A stretch of 64,000 nt of DNA, taken from the NCBI GenBank assembly GCA_051295955.1, contig JBPDWA010000007.1, positions 1-64,000 on the forward strand, given 5' to 3'. The notes below the pieces were generated by a model. The model was given only the letters and a program-made list of their open reading frames with translations, searched no databases and was not told the DNA's origin. Positions 45,575 to 54,365 of the stretch are shown here, in pieces. Source of the stretch: Enterococcus faecalis_A (lineage in GTDB: Bacteria > Bacillota > Bacilli > Lactobacillales > Enterococcaceae). Both the position numbers and the translations under genes were made by a program. Each line of letters opens with the position of its first letter. The first letter of the stretch is position 1.

Positions 45575-45838
45575 TTAGATAATAACTGCTTCTTCGACTA
45601 CCTCTAGTAAACGGAAACGTTTTGTAGCTGATAATGGACGAGTTTCCATGATTCTTACGATGTCTCCAACTTTAGCTGTGTTGTTTTCATCATGCGCTTT
45701 GTATTTTTTTGAATATTTCATACGTTTGCCATAGATAGGGTGGTTTTTCTTGGTTTCAACGACAACAGTGATCGTTTTGTCCATTTTATCTGAAACCACG
45801 CGTCCTTGGTAAACTTTACGTTGATTTCTTTCAGTCAT
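45575..45838 (-). CDS. rpsQ: 30S ribosomal protein S17
   Basis: Primary 16S-binding OB-fold protein. 87 residues from ATG 45838 (MTERNQRKVYQGRVVSDKMD). AAGGAGG lies 10 bp upstream, so the seven codons before it are not part of the protein. Contains ETRPLSATKRFRLLEVVEEA. Confidence 0.97.
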   Translation of the reverse strand: MTERNQRKVYQGRVVSDKMDKTITVVVETKKNHPIYGKRMKYSKKYKAHDENNTAKVGDIVRIMETRPLSATKRFRLLEVVEEAVII

Positions 45839-45861
45839 ACGCGTTTGGCCTCCTTCCACTA

Positions 45862-46050
45862 TTAGTTAGCTTGTTCACGCAATACTGTTTTGATGCGTGC
45901 AATCGATTGACGTACTTCTTTAATACGTGCAGTATTTTCTAATTGACCTGTTGCTAGTTGGAATCTAAGATTAAACAATTCTTCTTTTAATTGTTTTTCT
46001 TTATCAAGCATTTCGGCAGTGGTTAATTCTCTGATTTCTTTAACCTTCAT
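45862..46050 (-). CDS. rpmC: 50S ribosomal protein L29
   Basis: Helical exit-tunnel protein near the docking site of trigger factor and SRP. 62 residues from ATG 46050 (MKVKEIRELTTAEML). Contains the family core LFNLRFQLATGQLENTARIK. It overlaps the rplP stop by about 11 bp. Confidence 0.96.
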   Translation of the reverse strand: MKVKEIRELTTAEMLDKEKQLKEELFNLRFQLATGQLENTARIKEVRQSIARIKTVLREQAN

Positions 46051-46474
46051 TCGATTCACCACCCATTTCCTCACGTTTTACGATCTTAGTTTTTATCGGC
46101 AATTTGTGAGAGGCAAGACGAAGTGCTTCACGAGCTACTTCTTCAGGAACGCCAGCGATTTCAAACATTACTTTACCGCGTTTAACTGGTGATACCCAGC
46201 CTTCTGGAGCCCCTTTACCTTTACCCATACGAACACCGATAGCTTTACTTGTGTATGATTTGTGAGGGAAAATTTTAATCCATACTTTCCCGCCACGTTT
46301 CATGTAACGAGTCATAGCAATACGAGATGCTTCGATTTGACGGTTAGTAATCCAATGAGATTCTGTTGCTTGCAAACCCCATTCACCAAACGATACTTCT
46401 TTGCCGCCTTTAGCTTCACCACGCATTTTACCTCTAAATTCACGACGATGTTTCACACGTTTAGGTACTAACAT
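46040..46474 (-). CDS. rplP: 50S ribosomal protein L16
   Basis: Late-assembling protein at the A-site region. 144 residues; starts MLVPKRVKHRREFRGKMRGE and includes RYMKRGGKVWIKIFPHKSYT. R/K-rich as expected, ending in an acidic/glycine tail MGGESNEG. Confidence 0.98.
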   Translation of the reverse strand: MLVPKRVKHRREFRGKMRGEAKGGKEVSFGEWGLQATESHWITNRQIEASRIAMTRYMKRGGKVWIKIFPHKSYTSKAIGVRMGKGKGAPEGWVSPVKRGKVMFEIAGVPEEVAREALRLASHKLPIKTKIVKREEMGGESNEG

Positions 46475-46476
46475 GA

Positions 46477-47133
46477 TTATTTCCCTCCTTTCTCAGTGTT
46501 TTTTTTCGCTGGAAGAATTTCTCCGCGATAGATCCACACTTTAACTCCTAGTTTTCCATAAGTTGTGTCCGCTTCTTCCCATGCGTAATCAATATCGGCA
46601 CGCAATGTGTGAAGTGGAACCGTTCCTTCTGAATAGCCTTCTGAACGAGCAATATCTGCTCCGTTTAAACGACCTGATACTTGGGTTTTAATTCCTTTAG
46701 CGCCAGCACGCATTGTGCGTTGGATCGCTTGTTTTTGAGCACGACGGAAAGCAACACGATTTTCTAATTGACGCGCAATTCCTTCGCCTACTAATTTAGC
46801 ATCTAAATCTGGTTTTTTGATTTCAATGATGTTGATGTGAACTCGTTTGCCAGTTAATTTGTTTAATTCTTTTCTTAGGTTTTCGACTTCAGATCCGCCT
46901 TTACCGATTACCATACCTGGTTTAGCTGTGTGGATTGAAATGTTTACACGACTTGCAGCGCGTTCGATTTCAATTGTAGATACAGCAGCATCAGCAAGTT
47001 TTGTTGCGATGAACTTACGGATTCTTAAATCTTCGTGTAAGAATTCAGCATACTCTTTTTCAGCATACCATTTCGCATCCCAGTCGCGGATGATGCCTAC
47101 ACGCATTCCAATTGGATGTACTTTTTGACCCAC
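46477..47133 (-). CDS. rpsC: 30S ribosomal protein S3
   Basis: mRNA entry-channel protein with helicase-like activity. The 218-residue protein starts at GTG 47133 (VGQKVHPIGMRVGIIRDW), 7 bp after GAGGAGGG. The 32 codons upstream of it are not family-like. The KH domain has PGMVIGKGGSEVENLRKEL near 60. Two bases separate it from rplP. Confidence 0.97.
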   Translation of the reverse strand: MGQKVHPIGMRVGIIRDWDAKWYAEKEYAEFLHEDLRIRKFIATKLADAAVSTIEIERAASRVNISIHTAKPGMVIGKGGSEVENLRKELNKLTGKRVHINIIEIKKPDLDAKLVGEGIARQLENRVAFRRAQKQAIQRTMRAGAKGIKTQVSGRLNGADIARSEGYSEGTVPLHTLRADIDYAWEEADTTYGKLGVKVWIYRGEILPAKKNTEKGGK

Positions 47134-47289
47134 TGATTGTCCCTCCTCTAATTTTTGAGTGCTTTTATAAAAAGCCTTCATTGCGAGGTTAGGTGCCCAT
47201 TTCCCCAAACGCAGCTGCGTAAGATCCATGGTCCTCCTCTTCGATGTTTCCGTTCATTTCCCCTAAGAAAATGAGCGATTGTTTGAGAC

Positions 47290-47637
47290 TTATTTTTCTT
47301 TTACGACTACTGTGATATGACTTGTACGTTTGTTGATTGGTGATGCTGAACCTTTTGCACGTGGACGGAAACGTTTCATTGTCGGTCCTTCGTTAACAAA
47401 TGCTTCAGATACTACTAAATTTTCAACGTCTAAGTCAAAGTTGTTCTCTGCGTTAGCAACTGCTGACATTAAAACTTTTTCAATGATTGCAGCAGGTTTG
47501 TTTGGCGTGAATTTCAAGATTGAAATTGCATCCGCCACGCTTTTCCCTCTGATAAGATCGATTACTAAACGGGCTTTACGAGGTGAAGTGCGAACTGTTT
47601 TGGCAGTTGCTTTAGCTGATGTGATTTGTTCTGACAT
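47290..47637 (-). CDS. rplV: 50S ribosomal protein L22
   Basis: Lines the exit tunnel with L4. 115 residues from ATG 47637 (MSEQITSAKATAKTVRTSPR). The ATG two codons earlier lies only 2 bp from GGAGG and is too close. The tunnel loop region reads EGPTMKRFRPRAKGSASPIN and looks wild type. A 150-bp gap to rpsC follows. Confidence 0.96.
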   Translation of the reverse strand: MSEQITSAKATAKTVRTSPRKARLVIDLIRGKSVADAISILKFTPNKPAAIIEKVLMSAVANAENNFDLDVENLVVSEAFVNEGPTMKRFRPRAKGSASPINKRTSHITVVVKEK

Positions 47638-47658
47638 TTGCATTTCCTCCCCTCAAAA

Positions 47659-47937
47659 CTAGCGTTTCGTTTTCTTGTCGTCAGCAGCGTGGCCACGATA
47701 AGTTCTGGTTGGCGCGAATTCGCCTAATTTATGTCCTACCATGTCTTCTTGGATGTATACAGGAACATGTTTACGTCCATCATAAACTGCGATTGTAAAT
47801 CCAACAAAATTTGGAAAAATTGTAGAACGGCGAGACCAGGTTTTGATAACTTTTTTCTTTTCGGCACCTTGTTGAGCTTCTACTTTTTTCATTAGATGCT
47901 CATCAGCAAAAGGCCCTTTTTTTAAACTACGACCCAT
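47659..47937 (-). CDS. rpsS: 30S ribosomal protein S19
   Basis: Head protein that pairs with S13. 92 residues; MGRSLKKGPFADEHLMKKV at the start and HKLGEFAPTRTYRGHAADDK near the end. Confidence 0.98.
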   Translation of the reverse strand: MGRSLKKGPFADEHLMKKVEAQQGAEKKKVIKTWSRRSTIFPNFVGFTIAVYDGRKHVPVYIQEDMVGHKLGEFAPTRTYRGHAADDKKTKR

Positions 47938-47979
47938 GGTGAACCTCCTCTCAAAATGTACGACACATGGTCAAAAAAA

Positions 47980-48810
47980 TTATTTAGTACGACGACGAAC
48001 AATAAGTTTGTCTGATTTAGCTTTTTTATTACGAGTTTTGTAACCGATAGCTGGTTGACCCCATGGAGATACTGGTGCTTTACGTCCGATTGGTGCTTTA
48101 CCTTCACCACCACCGTGTGGGTGATCGTTAGGGTTCATTACGCTACCACGAACGGTAGGGCGTTTACGCATCCAACGAGAGCGTCCAGCTTTACCGATGT
48201 TGATCAATTCGTGTTGTTCGTTACCAACTGAACCGATAGTTGCACGGCAAGTTGCCAAGATCATACGAACTTCGCCTGAATTCAAGCGGATCAATACGTA
48301 TTTGCCTTCTTTACCAAGTACTTGAGCACTTGTTCCAGCTGAACGGATCAATTGTCCACCTTTGCCAGGTTTCATTTCGATATTGTGAATGACTGTACCT
48401 ACTGGAATGTTTTCTAAAGGTAATGCATTGCCGACTTTAATATCTGCATCAGAACCTGATTCGATGCGGGCACCTACTTCTAATCCTTTTGGTGCTAAGA
48501 TGTAAGCTTTAACTCCATCTTCGTAGTGTACTAACGCAATGTTAGCAGAACGGTTTGGATCGTATTCGATCGTTTTTACGACTGCTTCAACGTTATCTTT
48601 GTTACGCTTGAAGTCAATGACACGGTATTGACGTTTGTGTCCGCCGCCTTGATGACGAACAGTGATGCGACCGTTGTTGTTACGTCCGGCATTGTTTTTT
48701 AATGGCTGTAATAAAGATTTTTCTGGGGTTGACGTTGTGATTTCAGCGAAATCAGAACTTGTCATATTACGACGGCCATTTGTGGTAGGTTTGTACTTTT
48801 TAATCGCCAC
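47980..48810 (-). CDS. rplB: 50S ribosomal protein L2
   Basis: Needed for subunit association and peptidyl transfer. 276 residues; MAIKKYKPTTNGRRNMTSSD at the start, and the strongly conserved C-terminal NPNDHPHGGGEGKAPIGRK with its functionally important histidine. Confidence 0.98.
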   Translation of the reverse strand: MAIKKYKPTTNGRRNMTSSDFAEITTSTPEKSLLQPLKNNAGRNNNGRITVRHQGGGHKRQYRVIDFKRNKDNVEAVVKTIEYDPNRSANIALVHYEDGVKAYILAPKGLEVGARIESGSDADIKVGNALPLENIPVGTVIHNIEMKPGKGGQLIRSAGTSAQVLGKEGKYVLIRLNSGEVRMILATCRATIGSVGNEQHELINIGKAGRSRWMRKRPTVRGSVMNPNDHPHGGGEGKAPIGRKAPVSPWGQPAIGYKTRNKKAKSDKLIVRRRTK

Positions 48811-48851
48811 GTCTTATTTCCCTCCTACTTTGATAATTGGTTCAAAACTGC

Positions 48852-49142
48852 TTATTCAGCAGCATCAAATAATTGAATTTCTTTTGAATCTTCCGTTAAT
48901 GTAACGATCGCTTTGCGACGTTTTTTTGTATAACCTGCATATTTGCCCATGCGTTTGAATTTAGGACGCACGTTCAAGATGTTTACGTTTTTTACTTTTA
49001 CATCAAATGCTGCTTCAACAGCTTGTTTTACTAAAGTTTTGTTTGCGCGTGTATCCACTTCAAAAGAATATTTCTTTTCGTCCATAGCAAGCATGGATTT
49101 TTCAGTGATTACCGGGCGTTTGATTACGTCTAGTAAGTTCAT
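48852..49142 (-). CDS. rplW: 50S ribosomal protein L23
   Basis: Exit-site docking protein for trigger factor and SRP. 96 residues; VIKRPVITEKSMLAMDEKKY at the start and RVNI-type core VKNVNILNVRPKFKRMGKYA. Its ATG overlaps the rplD stop. Confidence 0.97.
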   Translation of the reverse strand: MNLLDVIKRPVITEKSMLAMDEKKYSFEVDTRANKTLVKQAVEAAFDVKVKNVNILNVRPKFKRMGKYAGYTKKRRKAIVTLTEDSKEIQLFDAAE

Positions 49143-49765
49143 TATGCAAGCACCTCCTCAATTTGAGTAAGAGCAGTTTGTGTTGCTAAAACTTTGTTAG
49201 CTGACACGATATCTAAGACGCTAACGTTATCAGAAGTCACGACAGAAACGTTTGGTAAGTTGCGTGCTGATAAAGCAGCAAATTCGTTGTCATTTTCTAA
49301 AACCACCAATACTTTAGTATCGATAGACAAGTTTGAAAGAACTTGTTTGAATTCTTTTGTTTTTGGTGCGTCAAAACTTAGTCCTTCAACAGCTACCAAG
49401 TTATTTTCAGCAACTTTTCCTGACAATACAGATTTCATTGCTAAGCGACGAACTTTTTTAGGAAGTTTGTAGCTATAAGAACGTGGTGTTGGTCCAAATA
49501 CAACGCCTCCTCCACGCCATTGTGGTGAGCGGATTGAACCTTGACGAGCACGACCTGTACCTTTTTGGCGCCATGGTTTACGGCCACCGCCACGAACGGC
49601 ACTGCGATTTTTAACCGCATGTGTTCCTTGTCTTAATGAAGCGCGTTGCATGATGATTGCATCGTAAACAACACTTTCATTTGGTTCGATTCCGAAGATT
49701 TCTTCATTTAAAGTGATTTCACCGTTTTGAGATCCATCTTGTTTGAATAATGCTACGTTTGGCAT
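49142..49765 (-). CDS. rplD: 50S ribosomal protein L4
   Basis: Exit-tunnel protein; in E. coli it also represses the S10 operon. 207 residues. The extended tunnel loop reads RGGGRKPWRQKGTGRARQGS near residue 60 and looks unmutated at the usual macrolide-resistance region. Confidence 0.98.
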   Translation of the reverse strand: MPNVALFKQDGSQNGEITLNEEIFGIEPNESVVYDAIIMQRASLRQGTHAVKNRSAVRGGGRKPWRQKGTGRARQGSIRSPQWRGGGVVFGPTPRSYSYKLPKKVRRLAMKSVLSGKVAENNLVAVEGLSFDAPKTKEFKQVLSNLSIDTKVLVVLENDNEFAALSARNLPNVSVVTSDNVSVLDIVSANKVLATQTALTQIEEVLA

Positions 49766-49790
49766 TCCTTAGTTCCTCCTTTCTCTACAC

Positions 49791-50420
49791 TTATTTAGCT
49801 TTCACAGCTGATTTGATTGTGATTAAAGATTTTTTTGCTCCAGGAATGTTCCCTTTAATTAGGATGACATTTCTTTCAGCGTCCACTTTAACAACTTCAA
49901 GATTTTGAATTGTTACGCGGTTACCGCCCATACGGCCGGCAAGTTTTTTATTTTTAAATACACGGTTAGGCGCTACTGGACCCATTGACCCAGGACGACG
50001 ATGGTAACGAGAACCGTGAGCCATCGGGCCGCGACTTTGTCCATGGCGTTTGATAACCCCTTGGAATCCCTTACCTTTCGTAGTTCCTGTAACATCAACA
50101 ATGTCTCCTGCTTGGAAAACATCTACTGTGATTTCTTTTCCTACTTCATATTCTCCTAGCTCAACATTCTTGAATTCCTTAATGAAGCGCTTAGGAGCCG
50201 TGTTTGCTTTTGCAACATGACCTTTCGCAGGTTTGTTTGATAAAACTTCACGCTTGTCTTGGTAACCAACTTGGATCGCTTCGTATCCGTCAGTTTCAAC
50301 AGTTTTCACTTGTAAAACTACATTTGGCGTAGCTTCTACTACTGTCACTGGAATTAATTCACCAGACTCAGTAAAGATTTGTGTCATTCCCACTTTTTTC
50401 CCTAAGATTCCTTTGGTCAT
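49791..50420 (-). CDS. rplC: 50S ribosomal protein L3
   Basis: Assembly initiator reaching the peptidyl-transferase centre. 209 residues; MTKGILGKKVGMTQIFTESG at the start, HGQSRGPMAHGSRYHRRPGS in the central extension, and GRMGGNRVTIQNLEVV. Confidence 0.98.
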   Translation of the reverse strand: MTKGILGKKVGMTQIFTESGELIPVTVVEATPNVVLQVKTVETDGYEAIQVGYQDKREVLSNKPAKGHVAKANTAPKRFIKEFKNVELGEYEVGKEITVDVFQAGDIVDVTGTTKGKGFQGVIKRHGQSRGPMAHGSRYHRRPGSMGPVAPNRVFKNKKLAGRMGGNRVTIQNLEVVKVDAERNVILIKGNIPGAKKSLITIKSAVKAK

Positions 50421-50444
50421 GAGTACACCTCCATCATCTTAATT

Positions 50445-50753
50445 TTATAGTTTGATTTCAATATTCACACCAGATGGTAAGTCAAGCTTCATCAAAGCAT
50501 CAACTGTTTTTGGTGTTGGGTTCACAATGTCAATTAGACGTTTGTGAGTACGCATTTCGAATTGTTCGCGTGAGTCTTTGTATTTATGAGTCGCACGAAT
50601 AACTGTGTAAAGTGAGCGTTCTGTTGGTAATGGAATCGGACCTGATACGTCAGCTCCAGTTCTTTTTGCTGTTTCCACAATTTTATCCGCTGATTGATCT
50701 AAAATACGGTGTTCATACGCTTTTAAACGGATACGAATTTTTTGTTTTGCCAT
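50445..50753 (-). CDS. rpsJ: 30S ribosomal protein S10
   Basis: Head protein, also NusE in antitermination complexes. 102 residues from ATG 50753 (MAKQKIRIRLKAYEHRILDQ) with AAGGAGGG upstream. The open frame extends 25 codons further, but that part is leader. Contains GPIPLPTERSLYTVIR and the HKRLIDI segment. First gene of the S10 operon. Confidence 0.97.
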   Translation of the reverse strand: MAKQKIRIRLKAYEHRILDQSADKIVETAKRTGADVSGPIPLPTERSLYTVIRATHKYKDSREQFEMRTHKRLIDIVNPTPKTVDALMKLDLPSGVNIEIKL

Positions 50754-50920
50754 CTTGTTCCCTCCTTCGCCTATTTTAAAAGTAGACATAGCTCCACGAA
50801 AATTTTCCGTCACGCTCGTTCGTGGCAAAGCGTCCGGGCGTGTCGCAACCTCTCGTTTCTTAGCCGGTAGATCAAATGCTTGATTTACCAGTGCTTTTCA
50901 CACTTCTGTAAACAGCACCT
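50754..50920 (-). promoter_or_regulatory. S10 operon leader with stacked hairpins
   Basis: About 165 nt from the promoter to the rpsJ binding site. Two clear stems occur: CCACGAA/TTCGTGG (50794-50825), and GGTAGATCAA pairing with TTGATTTACC through one mismatch (50865-50890). This may be a site for r-protein feedback, but no known leader family was recognised. Confidence 0.4.
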
Positions 50921-50925
50921 TTGTC

Positions 50926-50954
50926 ATTATACTATGAAAGTACAGTGATAGCAA
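50926..50954 (-). promoter_or_regulatory. Promoter of the S10 operon
   Basis: TTGCTA (50954-50949) and a perfect TATAAT (50931-50926) on the minus strand with a 17-bp spacer. It is the only strong promoter upstream of rpsJ. Confidence 0.8.
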
Positions 50955-51034
50955 GGTTTTTCTTCACTTTATTTCAATCCATTTAGTTTTTTTCGAAAAT
51001 CATTTTCATAGCTTTTCATTCTTTTTCACCCCTC

Positions 51035-51075
51035 AAAAAAATTGGATCATCAGCAGTAAATGCTGACAATCCAAT
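51035..51075 (-). terminator. Terminator of cfa
   Basis: ATTGGAT/ATCCAAT outer arms with an inner CAGCA/TGCTG, followed on the minus strand by a run of T (complement of 51035-51040). Lies 13 bp past the cfa stop. Confidence 0.85.
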
Positions 51076-51087
51076 ATAAATATAGCT

Positions 51088-52254
51088 CTAACTTTTGCGA
51101 TGCATTGGAAGTTCATTGTTATTCGGATGAACGAGTAGATATTGAATTACATCAATGTTGCTCGCTTGGAAAGAAGCAGCACAAGCTTGTAAGTACAAAT
51201 CCCACATGCGATAGAACCGATCCCCTTTTTCTGCGACAACTTCCTCTTTAACTGCATGAAAGTTTTTTGTCCAGCATTCCAACGTGAATTGATAATCTCT
51301 ACGCAAGCTTTCCAAGTCAATCAGTTGTAAGTCGTTTTCCGTAATATGGCCTACCAGCTCCGTCACGCCTGGTATATAGCCCCCCGGAAAAATGTAGCGA
51401 TTAATCCAAGCATTTTTCGCTCCACCTTGTTGGCGGCTGATACCGTGAATTAAGGCAGTGCCTGTTGCTGCTAAATTCCTTTTGACCACTCCAAAATATT
51501 CTTGAAGATTTTCTGCCCCTACATGTTCAAACATCCCAACGCTGGTAATATGATCGAACGCTTCTCCTTTTAAATCACGATAATCCATTAGTTTAACTGT
51601 AACTTTTTCTTCTAACCCTTCTGCTTCCACTATTTGGCGAATATGATGGAATTGTTCTTCGCTCAACGTGATACCTGTTGCTTTTACGCCATATTCTTTT
51701 ACCGCAGTAAGAATCAACGTACCCCAGCCACAACCGATGTCCAACAGCGTATCGCCTTCTTTGATAAATAATTTGTCTAAAATATGACGAACTTTGTGCA
51801 TCTGCGCTTGTTCTAAGGTATCTTCTGGCGTTTCAAAGTAAGCACAAGAATATGTTAAAGTTTTATCCAACCATTTTGCATAAAAATCGTTGCCTAAGTC
51901 ATAGTGACGATGAATGTCTTCCATTGATTTTTTCTTGGTATGGCTTTCCTTTGGCAACCATTTTTTAAAATTTTTATTGTGTAAAAAGCTGTCTTTTTGA
52001 TTATAGATGTCATAAATCAGCTCTTGAATGTTCCCCTCTATTTCTATCTTTCGATCCATATAGGCTTCACCTAATGTTAGCGAGGCATTATTCAGTAGAT
52101 CTTTCACTGGGATTTTTTCATTGATCCTGATTTTAAAAACCGGATCACCTTCTGTATGCCCGTACTCCTTTACGGTGCCATCCCAATAAGTAACCTCAGT
52201 CTTTTTAGAAAAAGACCATTTGAACAATTGACTATAGACTTCCTTTTGCAACAT
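51088..52254 (-). CDS. cfa: Cyclopropane-fatty-acyl-phospholipid synthase
   Basis: Adds a methylene from S-adenosylmethionine across double bonds of membrane phospholipids, usually in stationary phase or acid stress. The 388-residue protein has an N-terminal lipid-binding part and a methyltransferase domain from about 110. The SAM motif is LLDIGCGWGTLI near 165, and further family blocks are YSCAYFETPEDTLEQAQ, SVGMFEHVG and IFPGGYIPG. It is a monocistronic unit between the S10 operon and the decayed locus. Confidence 0.94.
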   Translation of the reverse strand: MLQKEVYSQLFKWSFSKKTEVTYWDGTVKEYGHTEGDPVFKIRINEKIPVKDLLNNASLTLGEAYMDRKIEIEGNIQELIYDIYNQKDSFLHNKNFKKWLPKESHTKKKSMEDIHRHYDLGNDFYAKWLDKTLTYSCAYFETPEDTLEQAQMHKVRHILDKLFIKEGDTLLDIGCGWGTLILTAVKEYGVKATGITLSEEQFHHIRQIVEAEGLEEKVTVKLMDYRDLKGEAFDHITSVGMFEHVGAENLQEYFGVVKRNLAATGTALIHGISRQQGGAKNAWINRYIFPGGYIPGVTELVGHITENDLQLIDLESLRRDYQFTLECWTKNFHAVKEEVVAEKGDRFYRMWDLYLQACAASFQASNIDVIQYLLVHPNNNELPMHRKS

Positions 52255-52880
52255 TGCATTCCCTCCGATTGTCTCTTTAAAAAAGTTTGACCGATTTTAG
52301 GCGCTGATCGTTACAAAAAACCAACGTCGTTTCTCTACTATATATTAAAATAAGTAGTCCATCTTTTTATTTTAACACTGAGTTCTCAAATTTAAAAATG
52401 TTAGATCAAAAGAAAGCGCTTCATCTTAACGTTTTTTCATCACAAAGAACAGGTAAAACATAATTAAGATTAGTTTTGTTTTACCTGTTATAGCCGAATC
52501 AATGTTGTTAAATACTTTTACCAAATTTTAAAAATTTTCATAGAGTAACTACCCATTAAAGCAATTGAGTGCATCTTTTCTAACATTTGTCCGCATTGCT
52601 GCAATTGCTTTATTAACCAACTAACTTCTCAGAATGTTTTAGCAAATCTCAAAACTTTGTTTTCAACATTTTTAATAGTTGTTTACGGAAAGAATAGCCT
52701 TTTGAGGGCTTTGTACTACTCGTGGAACACTAAATTCAGTCTGATGACATCTACTATTCTCGCCATTTTTCACAGCTGATATTCTTCTTATCATCAATTC
52801 CGAATTGAAAACCACTAGAAAAGCCTAATTTTGTTAAAAGCGCCTCATTTTCATATGATTTGCTAAACAACATTTTATAC
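52255..52880. other. Intergenic region upstream of cfa
   Basis: About 630 bp without a credible gene. It holds a perfect 12-bp hairpin, AACAGGTAAAAC (52448-52459) with GTTTTACCTGTT (52478-52489). Neither side has a T-run, so it is not a standard terminator. Confidence 0.4.
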
Positions 52881-53104
52881 TTATCTCACATTTCCAGGTT
52901 CTTCAAAATATTTTTTCATATGTTGATATAATTTTGAAATATCAGCGATTGCTTGCCGACAAGTTTCTTCAAATTCAGATTTAGTGACATAATATTTTTA
53001 TTCGACTTCAGATTTTCTGAATAATAACGATTTAATTCCAAATGCCGGACACCACTATTTAGCTGCTCAATATATTTAGATACATTATCTGTTTTAACAA
53101 TCAT
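52881..53104 (-). pseudogene. Frameshifted small gene, unknown function
   Basis: From ATG 53104 the frame reads MIVKTDNVSKYIEQLNSG and continues to YSENLKSNK. It then leaves the protein-like frame at the T5 run at 52995-52999 (A5 in the mRNA). One added base would continue it as KYYVTKSEFEETCRQAI, then SKLYQHMKKYFEEPG, to a stop at 52881. No family was recognised. It lies 16 bp after the next decayed gene and was probably its operon partner. Confidence 0.6.
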
Positions 53105-53119
53105 AAACTCACTAGTGGA

Positions 53120-54149
53120 TCAGTAATTCAGCCAACACATTATTTCATTAGCCGTTTTATCTTGCCATGGATGGATAGGCGAATTTGCATAAGTTTCTTT
53201 ATAATTTGATTTCATTTCGATTGAGCGATTTTCAATAATTGTATAACCTGACCACCATTCTAATTCATAGTTCCCGCTTCTAGCATGTAATGCCAAGCTA
53301 CCTGATGAACCATAACGATACTCTCCTTCCTTTGTTTTTTCAACAATGTAATAGCCGTTATAAGTATTCAGATAGCTATACCCATTAATTTTTTGCGGCA
53401 TTAAGAAATCGGGTTTGTCATTTCGATTATTTGAAACGGTTAAGCCACTAACATAATCTTTTTCTGTATATAGATTTTTAGCAACAAAATTTCTTGAAGA
53501 ATCATTGCGATAGATTCGTTTGTTGATATCACTTTCTTTTATATGCTCCTCTTTTTCTTCAATTTCTTCAATTGAATTTATTGTCTCTTCATTTTTTTCT
53601 ACTTCCTGCTCTGAACTAAAAAATAGATCATTGCTATACATGTCAACTATTGCTGTTAATCTTAAATTGTCAATATTTATCCTAGAACATAGCTGCTCTT
53701 TGTCATTTTCAGTCATTTCAGGTATTGCAAAATTCACAATATTCTCAGCTGTTTTTCCCAACACTTGATTATCAATTTCTAAAAAAAATGGGCATTTGTG
53801 CATTCCGACTTATTTCATGGGAATGTATTTGGCTGACAATATCTTCATGTTCTAACTCATAAAGATTTGTTAAAGAATTAAATCGAATTAAAGTAATTAA
53901 TTGTTAACCTGCTATTACTGGATAATATGCATCTTCTCTTACTTTTTCACTTTCATAAACAACTAATTTAACCGGTTTCAACACTTTGTAATTCACATTC
54001 GAGAATCCTGATAATAAATTTGGTAATTCATCTTTTAAAGTTATATCTGCTTCTGCTTCAAATGTATACAATAATGGGGCTGATGAGCTTTCCCTCGCTG
54101 CCGTTAAACTAGTAACTCCTTGTACGGTCATAGGCAAACACTTTACCAC
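53120..54149 (-). pseudogene. Multiply disrupted gene of unknown function
   Basis: Three pieces read as one protein. The first (54149 to 53904) ends in a TAA after AYYPVIAG. The same frame continues as LITLIRFNSLTNLYELEHED up to the A8 run at 53781-53788, where removing one base joins it to the 220-codon frame LEIDNQVLGKTAENIV. That frame runs to 53120 and includes an E/K-rich stretch (SIEEIEEKEEHIKES) and a W/Y-rich C-terminus. Further disruption upstream (about 54150-54220) hides the true start. I do not recognise the family. Confidence 0.6.
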
Positions 54150-54279
54150 TTTATTCGTTATTTAAACTAATTCTACCTAAATCTCATCTATTTATTAACA
54201 TATTTTTTAATAATTATATCTCCTTATTAATATATTTAGCTAAAAAGTAATGCTTTAAATAGTGCATTTAATCCATTAC

Positions 54280-54312
54280 AAAAAAAGACCGGAGGAATCT
54301 TCCTCCGGTCTT
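54280..54312 (-). terminator. Terminator of the str operon (after tuf)
   Basis: AAGACCGGAGGA pairs with TCCTCCGGTCTT around a tiny loop; on the minus strand six or more T follow. A textbook strong terminator about 50 bp past tuf. Confidence 0.95.
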
Positions 54313-54365
54313 ACGTCCGAGTACCCCAGCTTTTCAGACTGGTTCGTGCTATAGTTAAGTCTTAA

